Source: Stenotrophomonas oahuensis
GTDB lineage: Bacteria; Pseudomonadota; Gammaproteobacteria; Xanthomonadales; Xanthomonadaceae
Length of the DNA stretch: 64,000 nt
NCBI RefSeq assembly: GCF_031834595.1
Contig: NZ_CP115541.1
Location: 2,019,001-2,083,000, forward strand
Reading direction: 5' to 3'
Part shown: piece by piece, positions 60,319 to 64,000 of the stretch
Layout: each line of letters starts with the position of its first letter
Position numbering within the stretch: the first letter of the stretch is position 1
Position numbers and translations under genes: made by a program
The notes under the pieces: generated by a model
The model's input: only the letters and a program-made list of their open reading frames with translations
What the model was told of the DNA's origin: nothing
The model's database searches: none

Positions 60319-62652
60319 ATGAGCAAAGCAAAGGCGGAAGGCAAGCGCCAACTCAGCGGTTCGCAGAAGCAGTGGCTGCTGGTGGTGTTGCTGGTGCTGT
60401 TGGCGGCATGGTTTGTGTGGGGCGGTGTCCGCCAGTGGCAACAGGCCTCGGCGGGGGCGGCGCTGGAGCAGTCGCGTGACCAGATCGCCGGTGGCCTGCT
60501 GACCGCCTGGAGCGGCCAGGTTTCCCAGCTGGAAAAGGTGCTCAAGAGCGAACGGGTGACCGCCGCGCTGGCCAACGGCAATGCCGATGCCGCAGCCCTG
60601 GCAATACGCGAGGGCTGGCCGGGCACGGAAGAGGTGCAGGTCCTGCCGGCCGCACTGGACGCCGGCTACAGCGATCCCAAAACCTTTGGTTATGCCCGTC
60701 TGGCGCTGCTTGAAGCGGCATTGGCCAACGAAGCCGTTGCCGCGCGCGTGGTGCGCGATGCCGGCGGTCAACGCCTGGGTCTGGCCGCACCGGTGCAGCT
60801 GGGCTCCCAGGGCCCCGCCGTGGTCTACGTGCGCCAGCCGCTGCTCAAGCTGATCGGCACCTTTGACCAGGTGCGTGTGCCCGGTAACGGCTATCTGGCG
60901 CTGCGCCAGGGCAGCCACAGCGTCATTGAACAGGGCGACACCGCGCTGGCCTCCCGCGCGGAAGGTCTGGCCCGCCCGATCGGCAAGAGCGGTCTGCGTC
61001 TGGCTGCGGCCGTGCCGGACGTCGAACCCGGCCCGCTGGGGCTGGGCTTCATCCCCTGCCTCATTGTGGGTGTGCTGCTGCTGGTCGTGGCTGTGCTGCT
61101 CAAGGTGGGCAAGGGCCGGGTCAAGCTGCCGGTGCGCCGCGCCGCTGCAGATGCCGTCGATGAAGGTCCCACGCTCAGCGAAAGCCTCGCGCGCGAACCG
61201 GTGCTGGCACCGGCTGCTGCCGACGAGGGCGCTCCGCCGGTGCCGCGCGGTCCTGGCAACGAGATCGCCGAAGACATCTTCCGCGCCTATGACATCCGCG
61301 GCGTGGTCGGGCGCGAACTGACCCCGCCGGCGGCTGCGCTGATCGGCCAGGCCATCGGTTCGGTGCTGCAGGTGCAGGGGCTGCGCGACATCGTGGTCGG
61401 CCGCGACGGTCGCCTGTCCGGTCCCGAACTCACCAACAGCCTGATCGAGGGCCTGCGCCGCGCCGGCTGCAACGTCATCGACATCGGCCTGGCACCGACC
61501 CCGGTGGTGTACTTCGCCAGCTATCACCTGCGCGCGGGCAGCTGCGTGGCCGTCACCGGCAGCCACAATCCGCCGGATTACAACGGCTTCAAGATCGTGG
61601 TCGGTGGTGAAACCCTGGCTAACGAAGCCATTACCGAGCTGTATCACCGCATCCGCAATGGCGACCTGCATGTGGCCGCCGAACCGGGCAGCCTGCAGCA
61701 GCGCGACATCAATGCCGACTACGTGCAGCGCATTGCTGACGACGTGCAGCTGGATCGTCCGCTGAAGGTCGTGGCCGACGCTGGCAACGGCGTCGCCGGT
61801 GAGCTGGCGCAGCCGCTGCTGGAGGCGATCGGTGCCGAGGTCATTCCGCTGTACTGCGATGTGGACGGCACCTTCCCGAATCACCATCCGGACCCGAGCG
61901 ATCCGGAGAATCTGGAAGACCTGATCCAGACCGTGAAGCGCTTCGATGCCGACATCGGCCTGGCCTTCGACGGCGATGGTGACCGCCTTGGCGTGGTCAC
62001 CAAGGAAGGGAAAATCATCTACGCCGACCGCCTGCTGATGCTGTTCGCGGCCGATGTGCTGATGCGTAATCCCGGCGCGCTGGTCATCTATGACGTCAAG
62101 TGCAGCGGGAAGCTGTCCGACTACGTGCTGCGCAACGGCGGCAGCCCGATGATGTGGAAGACCGGGCATTCGCTGATCAAGGCCAAGATGCGCGAAACCG
62201 ACGCCGAACTGGCTGGCGAGATGAGCGGGCACTTCTTCTTCAAGGAGCGCTGGTTCGGTTTCGACGACGGCCTGTATGCCGCTGCGCGGCTGCTGGAGAT
62301 TTTGGCGCAGCGCGAGGAAACCCCCTCGGAAGTGCTGGATGAGCTGCCGGACAGCGTGTCCACGCCGGAACTGAAGGTGCCGGTGGAATCGGGCACGCCG
62401 CACGCCCTGGTGTCGCTGTTCGTGGCGGCGGCGCAGGGCGAGGAGTCGCCGTTTGCCGGCGCACGCCTGTCCACCATCGATGGCCTGCGTGCCGACTTCC
62501 CGGATGGCTGGGGCCTGCTGCGCGCGTCCAACACCACCCCGGTGCTGGTGCTGCGTTTCGAGGCCAACGACGAGGCCGCGTTGAACCGCATCAAGAGCCT
62601 GTTCCGCGAACAGCTGCAGCCGCTGCTGCCGGATGTGGAATTGCCGTTCTGA
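60319..62652 (+). CDS. algC: Phosphomannomutase/phosphoglucomutase with membrane N-terminal domain
   Basis: A 777-residue AlgC-type enzyme with two parts. Residues about 17-36 and 235-260 are membrane helices that enclose a periplasmic domain of about 195 residues. After a linker, the four-domain alpha-D-phosphohexomutase (about 314-777) has AYDIRG, the phosphoserine loop TGSHNP (Ser415), DGDGDR for the metal, GEMSGHFFF for sugar binding and RASNTTPVLVLR for phosphate. It converts mannose or glucose 6-phosphate to 1-phosphate for exopolysaccharide, LPS and rhamnose precursors. Confidence 0.9.
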   Translation: MSKAKAEGKRQLSGSQKQWLLVVLLVLLAAWFVWGGVRQWQQASAGAALEQSRDQIAGGLLTAWSGQVSQLEKVLKSERVTAALANGNADAAALAIREGWPGTEEVQVLPAALDAGYSDPKTFGYARLALLEAALANEAVAARVVRDAGGQRLGLAAPVQLGSQGPAVVYVRQPLLKLIGTFDQVRVPGNGYLALRQGSHSVIEQGDTALASRAEGLARPIGKSGLRLAAAVPDVEPGPLGLGFIPCLIVGVLLLVVAVLLKVGKGRVKLPVRRAAADAVDEGPTLSESLAREPVLAPAAADEGAPPVPRGPGNEIAEDIFRAYDIRGVVGRELTPPAAALIGQAIGSVLQVQGLRDIVVGRDGRLSGPELTNSLIEGLRRAGCNVIDIGLAPTPVVYFASYHLRAGSCVAVTGSHNPPDYNGFKIVVGGETLANEAITELYHRIRNGDLHVAAEPGSLQQRDINADYVQRIADDVQLDRPLKVVADAGNGVAGELAQPLLEAIGAEVIPLYCDVDGTFPNHHPDPSDPENLEDLIQTVKRFDADIGLAFDGDGDRLGVVTKEGKIIYADRLLMLFAADVLMRNPGALVIYDVKCSGKLSDYVLRNGGSPMMWKTGHSLIKAKMRETDAELAGEMSGHFFFKERWFGFDDGLYAAARLLEILAQREETPSEVLDELPDSVSTPELKVPVESGTPHALVSLFVAAAQGEESPFAGARLSTIDGLRADFPDGWGLLRASNTTPVLVLRFEANDEAALNRIKSLFREQLQPLLPDVELPF

Positions 62653-62658
62653 CGGATG

Positions 62659-62758
62659 TGCCGACCAACGGTCGGCACCTACCGGGCATTGATGCCGACC
62701 AACGCTCGGCACCCACCGTGTCCGGATGGCCGGTAGGTATCGACCGTTGGTCGATACC
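62659..62758. repeat. SMAG/REP triple after the mutase gene
   Basis: Three palindromes: CCGACCAACGGTCGG, CCGACCAACGCTCGG (one-base variant) and an inverted ATCGACCGTTGGTCGAT, with CTACC and GGTAG signatures. It fills the convergent gap between the mutase and kdpE genes. Confidence 0.82.
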
Positions 62759-62769
62759 GGATCAACCGA

Positions 62770-63489
62770 TCAACCTTTGAACCGCAACCCCACACCCGGC
62801 TCGGTAAACAGATACCGCGACTCCAGTGCGGAGTCGCCCAGCTTGTGCCGCAGCTTGCCGACCAGAATGCGCAGGTAATGCGTGTCGTGCTGGTGGGTAG
62901 GCCCCCAGATCTCGGCCAGGATCTGCGGCTGGGTCACCACCCGCCCGGCATTGCGCAGCAGCAGTGACAGCAACGCGTACTCCTTGCGGGTCAGCGCCAC
63001 CGGCGTGCCGTCCAGATGCACTTCACGACGCACCAGATCGATATGCAGGTGCCCGTCGTCGAAGTGCGGTAGGGCTCCGTCGGCGTTGACTGTGCGCGAG
63101 CGCAGCAGCGCACGGATGCGCGCCATCAGCTCCTGTATCCCGAACGGCTTGGTCACGTAGTCGTTGGCCCCGTTGTCCAGCGCCTTTACCTTCTCAGTTT
63201 CGCCGGCGCGCACGGTCAGCATGATCACCGGCACCTGGCTCCATTGGCGCAGTTCGGCCAGTGCCTGGTGGCCTTCCATGTCGGGCAGGCCAATGTCCAG
63301 GATCACCAGCTCGGCTCCCTCGGTGGCCAGCAGTTCCAGACCTTGTTGCCCGGTCTCGGCTTGCAGCACCCGGTAACCCTGCGCGCGCAGGCTGATATCG
63401 AGGAAGCGCCGGATCTGCGCCTCGTCATCAATCACCAGCACGCGCGCTGGCGGCACGCCTTGGGAGGAATCAGGATTCGTCGTGGTCAT
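62770..63489 (-). CDS. kdpE: Response regulator KdpE
   Basis: A 239-residue OmpR-type regulator. The receiver has DDE at about 21-23, Asp65 in LVILDIGLPDMEG and the Lys in VTKPFG. The winged helix ends with YLFTEPGVGLRFKG, which is typical for KdpE. It controls the high-affinity potassium pump Kdp. It overlaps the upstream kdpD gene by 20 bp; the pump genes lie outside the window. Confidence 0.92.
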   Translation of the reverse strand: MTTTNPDSSQGVPPARVLVIDDEAQIRRFLDISLRAQGYRVLQAETGQQGLELLATEGAELVILDIGLPDMEGHQALAELRQWSQVPVIMLTVRAGETEKVKALDNGANDYVTKPFGIQELMARIRALLRSRTVNADGALPHFDDGHLHIDLVRREVHLDGTPVALTRKEYALLSLLLRNAGRVVTQPQILAEIWGPTHQHDTHYLRILVGKLRHKLGDSALESRYLFTEPGVGLRFKG

Positions 63490-64000
63490 CGGCTGGCAGG
63501 GGCTTGAGCAGAGGCAGCGTGATGCGGATCAGGGTACCGCGTCCATCGCGCCCGGGCAGAGCCTGCACGCGTCCGCCGTGCGCGCCGATCATGCCCTGGC
63601 AGATGGTCAGGCCCAGCCCCGTACCGTGGCGGCCTCGGTCGCCGCGTTCCACGGTGTAGAACATGTCGAAGATCCGTGCGCGCTCGTCGTCGGGAATACC
63701 GGGGCCGGCATCCAGCACATCAATGCGCAGCTCGCCTTCCACCAGCCGGGCGCTGACCTCCACCGGGGCGTCGGGCGGCGAGAACTTTGCGGCGTTCTCC
63801 ATCACATTGAACACGGCCTGCTCCACCAGTGCCGGATGCACCCAGATCGGGCCCAGCGTGGCGGGAATGTCCAGGTGCAGCTTTACCTCCGGCTGGTAAC
63901 GCTGCAGCCGCCGCGCGGCCGAGCCGATCAGCTCGTCCACGCCGATCCAGTCGCGATTGATCTGCAGGCCTTCGTGCCCGAGCCGGGTCATGTCGAGCAG
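63470..64000 (-). CDS. kdpD: Sensor kinase KdpD, C-terminal part
   Basis: The C-terminal 176 residues of a histidine kinase, open to the window edge. It begins in the dimerisation helix end (LLDMTRLGHEGL) and contains the HATPase N-box QAVFNVMENAAKFSP, DAGPGIPDDER and GTGLGLTICQGMI. Being immediately upstream of kdpE, it is KdpD, the potassium and turgor sensor. Its large N-terminal sensor half is beyond the window. Confidence 0.9.
   Translation of the reverse strand: MLDMTRLGHEGLQINRDWIGVDELIGSAARRLQRYQPEVKLHLDIPATLGPIWVHPALVEQAVFNVMENAAKFSPPDAPVEVSARLVEGELRIDVLDAGPGIPDDERARIFDMFYTVERGDRGRHGTGLGLTICQGMIGAHGGRVQALPGRDGRGTLIRITLPLLKPLPADDHDES

Noticed and set aside
60253..62712. Minus-strand open frame of about 820 codons over the phosphomannomutase
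   Set aside because: It mirrors the real plus-strand gene with complete catalytic motifs, has no signature motifs and contains only His/Gln/Gly/Arg-rich sequence.

Overview
The window comes from a high-GC gammaproteobacterium of the Xanthomonadaceae, most likely Stenotrophomonas. The evidence is the many short GTAG-type palindromic repeats (SMAG/REP family) at gene ends, an Ax21-type outer membrane protein, and the neighbourhoods phoP-phoQ, birA-coaX-SPOR and radC/coaBC-dut-phosphomannomutase. Genes are dense, on both strands, and mostly chromosomal core. I see one tRNA and no rRNA, CRISPR array, insertion sequence or prophage.

Layout. 1-7200: end of dusA, a PepSY-like exported protein, phoP-phoQ, an MtfA-like peptidase, birA-coaX-SPOR operon, tRNA-Thr(TGT). 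7200-9900: a repeat cluster, then a four-gene operon (two roadblock/LC7 proteins, a receiver-like/winged-helix protein, an MglA/Cvn-type GTPase) that has the order of an actinobacterial conservon without its kinase. 10.1-24.3 kb: arginase behind a perfect Clp/CRP palindrome, entericidin, CsbD, trpS with a C-terminal DUF1508-like domain, a metallo-beta-lactamase-fold protein, an M28 peptidase, transporters, a MASE1 protein with a degenerate kinase end, and two orphan exported proteins. 24.3-30.5 kb: a MacAB-like exporter (adaptor, ATPase, two FtsX permeases) followed upstream by cytochrome b561 and a membrane-anchored SrpA-type catalase. 30.6-38.2 kb: M17 aminopeptidase, HAD phosphatase, AI-2E family permease, a YqjD/YqjE-like membrane trio, a Deg protease and an AlgP-like histone H1 mimic. 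38.3-48.7 kb: DUF1428, Ax21, a LytS/LytTR two-component pair, a BAAT-type hydrolase, a TorF-type porin, MFS, YehS, SDR and SPOR proteins. 48.7-64 kb: argS and radC, a variable stretch (51.25-58.57 kb), then coaBC-dut-phosphomannomutase and kdpE-kdpD (cut by the window end).

The most unusual parts are: the radC-coaBC stretch, which carries a minus-strand cassette of three tiny membrane proteins (138, 40 and 42 aa); the conservon-like GTPase operon; the TrpS-DUF1508 fusion; and a CoaBC whose usual ACGD catalytic motif reads AEGE. Regulation visible in the sequence includes a perfect TGTGA-N6-TCACA site before arginase, a weaker one before the roadblock operon, and a LysR-type palindrome between the old yellow enzyme and its divergent LysR gene. 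SMAG repeats lie downstream of genes and once inside the exporter operon. Start sites were chosen by Shine-Dalgarno spacing, signal peptides and family starts; where doubtful this is stated.
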